Source: Stephanodiscus triporus
Lineage: Eukaryota > Bacillariophyta > Thalassiosirophyceae > Thalassiosirales > Thalassiosiraceae
Assembly (NCBI GenBank): GCA_036939755.1
Contig: JALLAZ010000824.1
Span: 1 to 12,456, forward strand
Length of the DNA stretch: 12,456 nucleotides
Reading direction: 5' to 3'
Positions 1 through 9,100 of this stretch are shown piece after piece (the stretch's first letter is position 1; each line of letters begins with the position of its first letter). The notes beneath the pieces were generated by a model. That model made no database searches. It was not told the DNA's origin and saw only the letters and a program-made list of their open reading frames with translations. The translations under genes and the position numbers were made by a program.

Positions 1-3000
1 ATCGGCATCGCCAAGAAGGGCGAAATCTTGCTGGAGTAGATACCTGTGAGCCGGAAGGAGGTCGCCGGGTGATGTTGTTAATAATTCCCTAATCCGAAGA
101 GACAGGAGGTTGTGGTCATGCATCGTCAATCCCTCAAATTTATGATGAACGTCGGCATTCCGAAACAGCCACTGTCGGTGGGTGGCGCTGAGAAGCGCCT
201 TGATGAGCGAAATCCCCCACTTTGTGATTGACCGTCGGGAAGGGAGGGAGAGGCGGACAGTGTCGAGGAGAGCAACAGGAATTCTCCCCTCCAGGAAGCA
301 ATCCCATCCTAATTCGTCGAGTATTTTTGCAAGACCAAGATACTGGCTTCCGAGCGGGGTCTGACTTACCAGCGTGTCGGATCCCTGGAGGAGGAGATAG
401 TCCTCGATCATCGTAATAAGCTCGACGTCGACATTGCCTACTTCCAGAATATATAAAACATCGGAAATTGACGAACGGAATAGCTTAACTCTGCCGGGGT
501 GTGTGCATCGGGTGAGATGTTTAGATGTTTCTCGCGCGATGCCGCAATTTGGGCACGTTGTACTAATTGTAGAGTCCCATAAGGATTGCTTGCTATTAGA
601 TCCGCACCACCCGGACACTTGCTTGGTGATAAATATGCGGAACATTTTAGGATAGCTTGCCATCGCCTTACCGACTCCGTCCCACCAGATGAGGTCAAAA
701 TTATCGGATTCAACGATGTGCTTGAAGTCGAAGAAGCGTTTGGCCTCGGTCCTCCCCCAGTGCTGTTCCAAGGCGTTGCGAATCGGACCAGTAATCTTAT
801 CCCCTAGCATATACATGGTAAAGTCTTCGTTGGGGTAGATGCCATCGAAAAACTCCCCAGAAGAGCATGAATGCCGGAGAGAACGCTGTGCAAGATCATC
901 GACAACAATATTCATGAGTTCAGTCTGAGTACATTCGCTCAGTGGTTTGAGGTTATCGGTGTGAGATTGAACATAGACGAATTTGACCGTAAATGCCTGT
1001 CGAGAAATGAGTTTCTTCATAACTCTGAGGACGTCAGCTTGTGTTTGTGATGTAGGGAGGGGTTTCGAGAAGCTATTGCCGTGCAATACGACACCATTAT
1101 TATCGCAGTTAACGGTCAGGACGGGGAAAGGTCCGATTATTCCGGAGGAAGAAGCGCGAAGGATAAGCTGCGCTATGATGGCACCGAGTATTTCGCCCCT
1201 ATAGCTTCCTGCCGATGGTGATTGTTCGGTAATTGTGCAGGTGCACGTTTGCTGTGTACGATAGCAGTATATCATGACCGCTGAAGAGCATACATCTGCC
1301 GCCACCTCTTTCATATAGGAGCCATCGTGTGCCACTAATAGGGAGCCAGATAGAAGTCCTTGGCCTATCCAAGCACCATTCCCATCACATTTTAGAGTTC
1401 TCCACAAGGATTGATTGCCGTCGCTGTGGATGGTCTGCCAGAAGGTATGCGGAGTAGTTGGTGTTGCCTGATATTCGTGAACCCAAGAATGGAGGATGAC
1501 GTTATCTTCATCCACTACGATGATGCTCGCGTAATACGTGAGAGGGAAGGTGGAGATGGTGTTTGTACGAGACATCCGCCGGCCCGACCGAGTTTCTCTC
1601 CCAGGTCCGAGAGAATATACGATGTATTGAATAATTCCGTTAGTATTGATCTCGGAATGGACTATTGTCCCTTCGCTGTTGGTTGTCCATCGACGATTCC
1701 TGTGGGGGGGCCGAATATACTGTCCCAGAGACACCGGGAAGACAAGATAGTCCGAGCTAATGCGTTTGATGGCGGCGATCCATAGTTTCTGTGCGGCGCG
1801 GGACGGCCGCTGCAGTGGAAATTTATGGTGATCCGATATACCTTCCACGAAGTTCAGACAATCTTTATCGACGGTACGTCCGTCAGACATGACGATGCAA
1901 GATAAGTGAATCACCTTTTTGAACTGTCGGTATATGTTGAGGTCGCGGAGATCGCTGTCGTTGAAATACTTGCGGAACTCAGACATGAGCGAACGATCTC
2001 CTTCTCGCACCGGGTGAAGTCGGGTGCCCTCACCAAAAGATGCATTGACTTTGAACGCTTGGAGTAGCTCCCACAGATTTTTGAACCATGTGTGATCCGT
2101 TGCGAGTACAGAGAAGTGTTTGTACTTGTATCCGAAAACGTTACCGTACAAACCAACATCCATTAGAAAAGATTCGTAACCCATCCGGAGTGACTTGGAA
2201 GCAGCATCCTGAAATCCCCAAATGCATTGGATCAACTGCAGTTTAGCGGAGAGGGATATAAGGGAGAAATTCGGTAAGCCGATCCCCTGGTAGCATTCCG
2301 GAAGCGTTCGCCATGGCAATTCAATATGTCGCTGAACCCCGAGGAACGGGAGACACTTAAAATACACTGGTTTCGTGACAGAATACAATTCTTGGGGTGA
2401 GAGAACGACTGTGGCAATACCCCATGACATGCCGGGGTACAGCTGCAATTTGAAGCTTGTCCAAGCATCGGAATGTGACAGCGGTCGTGAGCTCAAACGA
2501 TCCGCCCAGGTGTATCCCTTCTTGCACATCTCATTCATGTGTTTGGTGCCACGAGAAGCGGGACCGAACCAAATTCCTAGCATCAAGGAAGCTGTTGAGG
2601 GATGCAATGTCGGAATCGGTGCGTGAGTTCCATCTGGAAGTGGGACCGTCAAATGGGATGGAAGTGGAGCGTCATCGTGCTGTGGGATGTGTGAGGACGG
2701 TGTGGGGAGGTTGTGAATTGAATCCAATACGTGGTGGCCGTTGTGCACCGCATAAGTCATAAAGTATGCAAAGCACTTCTCCGGCTTCATTGCAGCACCC
2801 GTCGCAATCGTGAGCCCTCCCCACGCGTTGGTAGATTTTTGAGCATGCTGGATCAGCTCTGAAGGTGAGTCGGTGACGCGTGGGGTCATGTGTATGTTGT
2901 CCGTATCATCGACATATAGAACCGCGGCAAGGATAAACAAGCGATTGGTGAGGCTTGTCGTTGTTCTAGCTCCGTGGCCTTGGCGGAGATAGGCGTTAAC

Positions 3001-6000
3001 TATCAAAGAACTTAACGCGAGGAACGTGGGACCAGCGGCGGCGTTGCCTTGGCCGAGGCTCAGGGTTGGACTTTCGGCGGAGCCGCCGTATGATCTCGTT
3101 GACTCGCCGAATCCGGTTCGTAGGAAGAATCGCATAGTTTGCATAGCCATCAAGAGGACTCGGATTGGAGGTCGAGGTAAACCAAAGCTCTGGAGGGCAA
3201 GGCTTGCCGGGGGATGGGCCATCCTGTCGTAGCAGTCCGCGAAATCGTTCCCACCGATGCACATGGGATGGTGGTGGGTACGGGATTCATCACAGAACAT
3301 AATTTTTGTCATAACTGCATTAATGCAGTTGCTGCCCTTTTTGGCAAAACACTCGATTGGGACCTGATGTTTTTCTTGTGCTGATCGAAGCATCCGTCTT
3401 GCCAATACTTCCTTCATATAGTAGTTAAAATCACTTTCCACGAGGACGATCCCCCGCATCTTGTTGATTCTGTTGTTGCCTGGGATCTTCTCAAGCAGTA
3501 CTGTGAGTCCCACCGTCCACCGAGAAAGTACGACGCCCTTTCGCGCGCATGCTGTCAACTTTGCAGCGTGAAAGGCGGAAAGATGTTTGTCATAACTCGC
3601 CGCCTTGTAATGGCTGTTGTGCCCCCCGCTGAAAGAAGACGCCTTATTCTCGTTGGTGCGTTGCCAGAAGCCTTGGAAGTCAGAAACAGAAATAGTGGTA
3701 TCGATGGTTTCGCTGCCCAACATTGCAAATGTGTGCTGTGCCTCCTCAAAAAATTTGGTTGTCCAGAATTCAGTATCCTGGGGATATGTATATCTGCCAT
3801 CCAAAATATCTTGTGCACGATCCGTATCTCCAAGGGGTCCTACCTCCTGCAAAAGAGAGGAGCTGTAGATTGGTGCGGAAAATGCATGACGGAAGCGGAG
3901 CGAAAGGTGATGTGCTGAGTGGTCAAATATTTCATCTTCGGTCCTATATGTCGTCGTGCCGGAGGGTGTCTCAACTTGGATACAAGTCGGGGCGGCGCCA
4001 CGAGGCGTTCGTGTGGAATAGTTAATTTTACGCCATTTTTTCTTTTGAGCTTCGCGGCGCAGAATTTCAAGGACAGCTTGCGCACGGGCAGTATCTGATT
4101 TTGCCTCTGCCTCTTCTATCAGGACGAGTAAGTGCTCCCGACGTAGGGCCGAGGCATCCTTTGCGAGGCGAGATATCTCAGCGTTGGTAAAGACGATCTG
4201 AGCGCAGATTGTTTCATATGACACCGTTCGGGGGTCAGGAATATTCATGCGATAGCAATCGCGGAACATATTCCTTGGGTCTGGAATTCCAGTTCCCTGC
4301 ATCCACTGTTGAACCCGCTGCAAAAGCCATCGGCGAGATAACCATATGCCAATGGTAGGGCTCCACTCGATATGCCCCATCATAAACTTGCTGACTTCGT
4401 TCTCAGAATGCAACATGAGCTGCATGAACTCGGTATCCAATGTGTTTATAATGGTTTCGAAGTCGTCGGCATCTAAATAGTCTGTCAAGCGTAAGATTTC
4501 GTCCATGCGGCCGAACATGTTGTGCTCGTTGCATTTTGCCGTAAGTTCGGCGTTGTACAAGCGGACCATTCGTTTTGTAGAGCAGTGGAGCTTCCTAGAG
4601 GCAACGCGAACGACGTTGGGGAAGTCTGTCCCGATGACCGAGTCTGACGAAAAGTCGATTATAAAACACCGGTGATCGCCAACGCCGCCGAGATGGGGGA
4701 GGAGGGTGACGTGCACACACTCGATACCGGGGGTAGCGAAGATCCCGTCGATGGGAATGCTCCCGGTGCGGAACGTTGGTGGGAGATAGAGGCCTGTATG
4801 GTGATGGCACATTTCTCTGAAACCTAAATCGCTCGCTGTTATTCTTTTAGCCAAACGACCATTGTAGATGTGTTCGTTGAAATCACCCAAGAGGACAATG
4901 TCATTGTCACTCCTCTTCCATATAGCTAATTGCGAGACTAGCTGCTCGAAGAAAATGGTCCTGGGGGAACGGGCGTCGCCGAGAGCCTGGAAATATCGTG
5001 ATTGTTGGTCCTTCACAGTAGTGCCGGCAGATCGTCCGGAATTACTAGGCTGATATGCCATAACAATTCGTGTCTTCTTCCGACCGGAGCCTAACAACAG
5101 CCAACACCAACGTCCTAATCCTGTGGTGTCGACACCTGTATCGATCACCTCAGATGAGATAGTGTTAAATGCCATCATCGCACATCCGCCGAACTGGTTA
5201 GGTCGCATGCGTTCGTTTATGTTATGGGCGACGATGCTGCGGGTCTCAGTACCGGCTCCGAACAGGTTGGAGAACCTCCGTGACTGGGGTACCTGCCGCC
5301 AGTCGATTTGTGTTTCGCAGCCACAAAGGATGTCGACGTTATACTCGCGACACATGTTATTCAGAGCAGTTATTTTAGCGTTTCCCGACAGAACACACAA
5401 ACTGTTGAAATTTTCCATTGCAATCCGGATAGTATGGGGAGGCTTCAGGCGTGGAGAATAGCCATACTTGCTGGTGGCTTGTAAGGATGTCCGGGTGGTC
5501 TCCACCTGACGGAGAGCGGCGCTCTGAGCCTGAGCAAGATGTATGGCGGTGACCTTCAACGATGAGTCGTTTGTCCTCTTCCGTGCGCGTCGAGATTTTC
5601 TTGTTGCCATCTCCATGAGGGCCTCGTCTGTCGGGCGGTTGCGAGTGAGGAATGATTGCAATCCTTGGTTGAACTTTCTGATCAATGTTGTGCTATTGGC
5701 ATATCGACTGGCCCTCGTTGAAGGACGTTGTCCCTGATATCTTGTTGCACTTGGTGGAGACTGACTAGGTAGTATATGCCGGGCACGGGAATGGCCGCGA
5801 GGGCCGCGGTCATACTGGCGGGACTGTTCTTGGAAGCTACGGAGCGCTTCGTCCTCGTCGAATGGGGATCCGTGAACGAATGGGCCGACACGTGGTTCGT
5901 GGAGGTAGGGATGGTAGTGCAAACGGCGGCGGCGACGGTGCTGTGTTGTGTTGCTCGAGTAATGGCGTTCATTACTGTCGTTGTTGTGGTTGATATGGAA

Positions 6001-6135
6001 GTTGGTTGCCAAAACATTGGTCCCACCAGTGTAATAATTTTGTGTGATGTCATAATTGTTCCCGGTATCCTCCTCGGTGGCGTTTCTCCATCTCCCCCCA
6101 ATCCCACCAGCATTGGAGGGGCGAAAGGCAACCAT
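1..6135 (-). CDS. LINE ORF2 polyprotein: endonuclease, reverse transcriptase, RNase H, zinc finger; partial at 3' end
   Basis: This is the catalytic protein of the element, carrying out target-primed reverse transcription. It starts at ATG 6135 and stays open for 2045 codons to the window edge; every triplet of the frame was checked for stops. Residues 1-235 are low-complexity, with five arginines at 67-71 and a basic cluster at 179-187 (possible nuclear signal or RNA contact). The EEP endonuclease occupies about 236-492, the reverse transcriptase about 865-1130, the RNase H about 1598-1756, and a CCHC finger 1861-1877. At least 168 more residues follow the finger without a recognised domain. 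Residues about 495-865 and 1130-1598 match no domain I can name; the second probably includes the thumb. All catalytic residues I looked for are present. At more than 2045 aa it is much longer than typical LINE ORF2 proteins (about 1000-1300 aa). Confidence 0.93.
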   Translation of the reverse strand, partial: MVAFRPSNAGGIGGRWRNATEEDTGNNYDITQNYYTGGTNVLATNFHINHNNDSNERHYSSNTTQHRRRRRLHYHPYLHEPRVGPFVHGSPFDEDEALRSFQEQSRQYDRGPRGHSRARHILPSQSPPSATRYQGQRPSTRASRYANSTTLIRKFNQGLQSFLTRNRPTDEALMEMATRKSRRARKRTNDSSLKVTAIHLAQAQSAALRQVETTRTSLQATSKYGYSPRLKPPHTIRIAMENFNSLCVLSGNAKITALNNMCREYNVDILCGCETQIDWRQVPQSRRFSNLFGAGTETRSIVAHNINERMRPNQFGGCAMMAFNTISSEVIDTGVDTTGLGRWCWLLLGSGRKKTRIVMAYQPSNSGRSAGTTVKDQQSRYFQALGDARSPRTIFFEQLVSQLAIWKRSDNDIVLLGDFNEHIYNGRLAKRITASDLGFREMCHHHTGLYLPPTFRTGSIPIDGIFATPGIECVHVTLLPHLGGVGDHRCFIIDFSSDSVIGTDFPNVVRVASRKLHCSTKRMVRLYNAELTAKCNEHNMFGRMDEILRLTDYLDADDFETIINTLDTEFMQLMLHSENEVSKFMMGHIEWSPTIGIWLSRRWLLQRVQQWMQGTGIPDPRNMFRDCYRMNIPDPRTVSYETICAQIVFTNAEISRLAKDASALRREHLLVLIEEAEAKSDTARAQAVLEILRREAQKKKWRKINYSTRTPRGAAPTCIQVETPSGTTTYRTEDEIFDHSAHHLSLRFRHAFSAPIYSSSLLQEVGPLGDTDRAQDILDGRYTYPQDTEFWTTKFFEEAQHTFAMLGSETIDTTISVSDFQGFWQRTNENKASSFSGGHNSHYKAASYDKHLSAFHAAKLTACARKGVVLSRWTVGLTVLLEKIPGNNRINKMRGIVLVESDFNYYMKEVLARRMLRSAQEKHQVPIECFAKKGSNCINAVMTKIMFCDESRTHHHPMCIGGNDFADCYDRMAHPPASLALQSFGLPRPPIRVLLMAMQTMRFFLRTGFGESTRSYGGSAESPTLSLGQGNAAAGPTFLALSSLIVNAYLRQGHGARTTTSLTNRLFILAAVLYVDDTDNIHMTPRVTDSPSELIQHAQKSTNAWGGLTIATGAAMKPEKCFAYFMTYAVHNGHHVLDSIHNLPTPSSHIPQHDDAPLPSHLTVPLPDGTHAPIPTLHPSTASLMLGIWFGPASRGTKHMNEMCKKGYTWADRLSSRPLSHSDAWTSFKLQLYPGMSWGIATVVLSPQELYSVTKPVYFKCLPFLGVQRHIELPWRTLPECYQGIGLPNFSLISLSAKLQLIQCIWGFQDAASKSLRMGYESFLMDVGLYGNVFGYKYKHFSVLATDHTWFKNLWELLQAFKVNASFGEGTRLHPVREGDRSLMSEFRKYFNDSDLRDLNIYRQFKKVIHLSCIVMSDGRTVDKDCLNFVEGISDHHKFPLQRPSRAAQKLWIAAIKRISSDYLVFPVSLGQYIRPPHRNRRWTTNSEGTIVHSEINTNGIIQYIVYSLGPGRETRSGRRMSRTNTISTFPLTYYASIIVVDEDNVILHSWVHEYQATPTTPHTFWQTIHSDGNQSLWRTLKCDGNGAWIGQGLLSGSLLVAHDGSYMKEVAADVCSSAVMIYCYRTQQTCTCTITEQSPSAGSYRGEILGAIIAQLILRASSSGIIGPFPVLTVNCDNNGVVLHGNSFSKPLPTSQTQADVLRVMKKLISRQAFTVKFVYVQSHTDNLKPLSECTQTELMNIVVDDLAQRSLRHSCSSGEFFDGIYPNEDFTMYMLGDKITGPIRNALEQHWGRTEAKRFFDFKHIVESDNFDLIWWDGVGKAMASYPKMFRIFITKQVSGWCGSNSKQSLWDSTISTTCPNCGIARETSKHLTRCTHPGRVKLFRSSISDVLYILEVGNVDVELITMIEDYLLLQGSDTLVSQTPLGSQYLGLAKILDELGWDCFLEGRIPVALLDTVRLSLPSRRSITKWGISLIKALLSATHRQWLFRNADVHHKFEGLTMHDHNLLSLRIRELLTTSPGDLLPAHRYLLQQDFALLGDAD
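505..555 (-). other. CCHC zinc finger of ORF2
   Basis: CPNCGIARETSKHLTRC at residues 1861-1877 gives C-x2-C-x8-H-x3-C. A cysteine/histidine cluster behind the catalytic domains is common in LINE ORF2 proteins and is thought to help bind RNA or target DNA. The spacing differs from the retroviral knuckle (C-x2-C-x4-H-x4-C). Confidence 0.75.
868..1344 (-). other. RNase H domain of ORF2
   Basis: Four acidic catalytic positions can be placed: Asp 1604 in AHDGSY, Glu 1648 in YRGEILG, Asp 1678 in NCDNNG, and Asp 1747 in VVDDLAQ. His 1725 in VQSHTD matches the histidine loop of cellular-type RNase H. Spacing and order fit the type-I RNase H found after the RT in I-group LINEs, where it degrades the RNA strand of the RNA-DNA hybrid. 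Confidence 0.82.
2746..3543 (-). other. Reverse transcriptase domain of ORF2 with YVDD box
   Basis: The fingers segment near residues 875-915 carries LLEKIPG and NKMRGIVLVESDFNYYMK, matching the R-x-I-x-L region of LINE enzymes. Motif A is NDFADCYD, with catalytic Asp 964 and the usual second Asp at 970. Motif B contains GQGN (Gln 1029). Motif C is YVDDTD at 1074-1079, supplying the metal-binding Asp pair 1076/1077. YVDD replaces the (F/Y)ADD of most LINEs; YVDDTD is, by my recall, frequent in algal and diatom LINE-like proteins. Confidence 0.9.
4660..5430 (-). other. EEP (APE-type) endonuclease domain of ORF2
   Basis: The domain opens with RIAMENFNSL (Met at residue 240), in the position of the conserved N-containing first strand. 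It then has the catalytic Glu in CGCETQ (274), MAYQPSN in place of the usual YxPP strand, GDFNEH with Asp 418 and Asn 420, PIDGIF with Asp 463, and the terminal catalytic pair GDH (Asp 487, His 488). These are the standard acidic, Asn and His residues of the AP-endonuclease-like fold. In LINEs this domain nicks the chromosomal target and frees the 3' hydroxyl that primes cDNA synthesis. Confidence 0.88.
6094..6120 (-). promoter_or_regulatory. Possible RNA hairpin just after the ORF2 start
   Basis: On the minus strand CCCTCCAAT (6120-6112) can pair with ATTGGGGGG (6102-6094): nine pairs, one of them G-U, around a nine-base loop. It begins 15 bases after the A of the ORF2 ATG. Its position would suit a structure that holds ribosomes at the stop-start site. 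G-rich coding sequence pairs easily by chance, so the role is conjecture. Confidence 0.35.
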
Positions 6136-6137
6136 TA
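6133..6137 (-). promoter_or_regulatory. TAATG stop-start overlap joining ORF1 and ORF2
   Basis: Read on the minus strand, the ORF1 stop TAA (6137-6135) and the ORF2 start ATG (6135-6133) share one A. The ORF2 frame is closed upstream by TAA at 6168-6166, and this ATG is the first one after it, so the start is well determined. In the silkworm LINE SART1 the same UAAUG lets ribosomes that end ORF1 reinitiate on ORF2. I infer the same here. Confidence 0.85.
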
Positions 6138-9100
6138 ACTTAGCCCACCCGGGAGTCGAGCAGTGTTAGCATCTGTGTGTGTACTGCACGTCCTGGGTGG
6201 GTGTAGAGAGAGGGTCCCTGAGTTGATCATCCCGTCGGCGGAATCGCCGTCATTTCTGTCATCCCCATTCCAATCGCCGTCGTCAGATTCATCAGATGAG
6301 TGTCCAGTATCATCAACGTCTACAACCTCCCCGAAAACGCCTTCTACTGCGAGCCTGGGGGATCTTCGGGATGGTTCAGAGATACGAACCGAAGGGCGAG
6401 GTGGTTGTGAGGCCATTTTTTGAGTGGGGGGAGAGGATGCGAAACTTGACTCCAATTCCCGGATCCGTTGAGCCATTGCCCGTTGTGTCGCCTCCAACTC
6501 AGCGGTTTTCTTCCGTTCATTCGCAAGCTCGAGAGCACGAGTCTTATGATTGACTGCATACTTAGCAGTGTTCAATGATCGGTTGGTATCGTTACCTGTT
6601 GAGCATGAGAAAGTCGAACGTCGAGATTTGGCGCTGGCATGGGAGTTCGCGGCGAGGTTAGTATCCTTCTTGAGCAAGGCAGCAGCAAGAGATGCCTTAG
6701 CGCCGTCGGTGATCTCGAAGGAGGCGGCCGGGTGCGATGTGACGTCCATACTTGCTTCGTCGTCAGAACCCAATTCAGCCTCGGCACGTTCGAGAAAGTC
6801 ATCAGTATTCGCAAACTGGGTAGTAACTGTCATGGTGGAGATATCGAATACTGACTGGTCGGCGAGTTGCTCGGCTTCAATCTCAAAGTTGCGGAGGAGA
6901 CTACGTGAAGTACTTTCAGAGTACCGGCGAATCTGACGGAAGACATGCCACCACCATGCCGATGGGCATTTCTGTATTTTCAAAGATATCTCACGTGCCG
7001 CGTCATTAGAGACGAGAAACAAACAGTCGACCGACGACTCACGCTCCAACGATGCCCCCCGGGGGAACACGGCATGAAAAACCTCAAGGTTATCTGGAGT
7101 CCGGAGGTCCATGTACTCATGTCGCATAGAGGTAAATTTTCTGGGGGGGCGAGCCGAGGGGTCCTCCATGGTGATTTCCGTTAGTTTGTCCAATCCAATC
7201 AATGTAGGGTGGCTGTGGGTGCGGGTACGGGTTGTGTAACGGAGATGGAAATGCATGTACCTCCTGATCTCGTTGACCTTAGCTGGAGCCAACCTTCCTG
7301 CACTGGGGACGACGAATACTTTGGAACGTCGGCCCAGGACGAGTTCACTCCGTCCAGATTCCCTGAATTGAGTCCAAACTGGGGCCATTCGTGCATTATC
7401 GACCGGATCATATTCGAGGTTGAAGACTCGGCAGCCGTTCTGGGTAAATTCCTTGTTGTTGTTGAGGGAGGTCTCCTTTCCTTCAGCGGTCGAGACGGCT
7501 TTGGGAGGGATTGCTTGCTTGAAGAACCCGTTAAAGAGCGGAAGCTCGAGATCCCGGCGATGATTACACTCTTCAAGGGACAATGTTGATCCAGGGGTAC
7601 ACAATTCTTTTTCGCTTTCTTTCAATCCATGAAGGAGCTCACCTAATACCCCAGCTGCATCAAACACTGGAGGGATCCCGTAGATAACGATTTGGTTCTT
7701 GGTGTTCTTCTTCTGAGCCGGTTTCCAACGGATCTGTAGGTGCTCCCCCTCTAGCTCCATCTGGAGGTCGTCAATCGCCTCTTTGGCGTTGACGTCGCAC
7801 GTGATCCAAAGGACTGCGGTGATACGGTCAGGTCCGTCGTACCCTCGGTTTTCGTCAAACAAGGGGCGGCCATCCTTGCCAATCTTGGCCGCGGGAAGCT
7901 TAATTTTGTTGCGGGTCCCTGGTTGAAGTGACCACTTATTCTGGACGTACATAAAATTGCATGCGCCCATCCCTGTGGTGGGAAAGTGGCTAGCCGTAGT
8001 TGAGTCCAAGGGGGGGAGTTTAGTGCCCTTTGTGATACAATGAATCAGCACCCCTGGTACGTTTTGGGACAAAATGGAGAGGGTCGCGGCCAGAGCAGAC
8101 AGTAATTGGTCCTTGATCTTGTCTTTGCTATTCTTGATGAACGATACTGTGATAAAATGAGGGCCGGGACCTGAACCGGGAAGTGCGGTGCCTTCGAAAA
8201 AATCAGGGTCAATATCGACGGTGTTAGCGAGCAGGGGGGAAGGAACGATCACTGGAGCAAAACTTGAGGCGCGTAAACTAGACCGGCCTGTCTTGGGGGG
8301 AGAGACTGCACTAGCAGTCATCTGCTTGCGTGGTGTACCATGGGGAGACGAGCTAGTTCCGGAGGCGCCGACCGATGTTGTTTCAGTTATGTTGCCAACG
8401 GGACTTCCACTGACAGGGGGAACTGATTTATCAAGCAAGAGGGGGGAGGACCCAGAAGCGTCGTTACCAAGGCTTGACTCGTCGTAGTCGATCTCGAAGT
8501 CTCGGGGAGAACTGTTGTCGAGATTGTCAAAAGTTGGTTGAGTCATGTTATCGTCCTTGGCGAGCGTTGATGATGTAGCAGGGAAGAGAAGGCTGGAGCT
8601 CTCTGCAGTAGTCGGATGGCAGGGGTTCTGTCGGCCCTGAGGATGGGGAGTTCCCTGTACGAAACGCGTACGTCCTTCAAGAGTGGCATTGGATTGGGAG
8701 GATGTGCGTATGATGCTGTGGGCGCGAAGGAGTGATCGTTGGACGTCGAGATCTGCCGCGCCCCCTGGTTTCAAGTGATCAGCGAGGTCATCGGCCGCTG
8801 GGTTAGGAGCATAGTGGGAAGACGGAGAGGAGACTTGGTTACGCTTGTTGGAGGTACGGCTCCGACGAGCAGGAGAAGCATATAACGGGCCGTATGGATT
8901 GGTGTTGGAAAAACACTGACCGTCATCGAGGCTAGCTTTCTTGAGGGCGCGGCGTGTTGCTACTTCTTCCTCACGATCTCCCATGATTTCGTCGAAGGAG
9001 TCCTCGGAAGCGAGAACAGCGAGCCGAGCGGCTCGATCAGAATAAAATTCCCGGTGGCGACGGGCTTCAGCAAGGTCAGCGAGGGTCTTTGCTTTCGCCG

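Noticed and set aside
899..1746. Integrated virus as an explanation for the RT and RNase H
   Set aside because: The order endonuclease (EEP), RT, RNase H, CCHC on one ORF, without capsid, envelope or LTR, is that of a non-LTR retrotransposon.
5682..6131. Minus-strand 149-codon frame beginning just after the ORF1 stop, in the ORF1 frame
   Set aside because: It overlaps the ORF2 frame that opens at the TAATG, stays open for 2045 codons and has clear domains. It is a shadow, not a readthrough product.
5776..6138. Plus-strand 120-codon frame with hydrophobic stretches
   Set aside because: It lies antisense to the ORF2 leader; its valine/alanine richness comes from the complement of asparagine/histidine/arginine codons.
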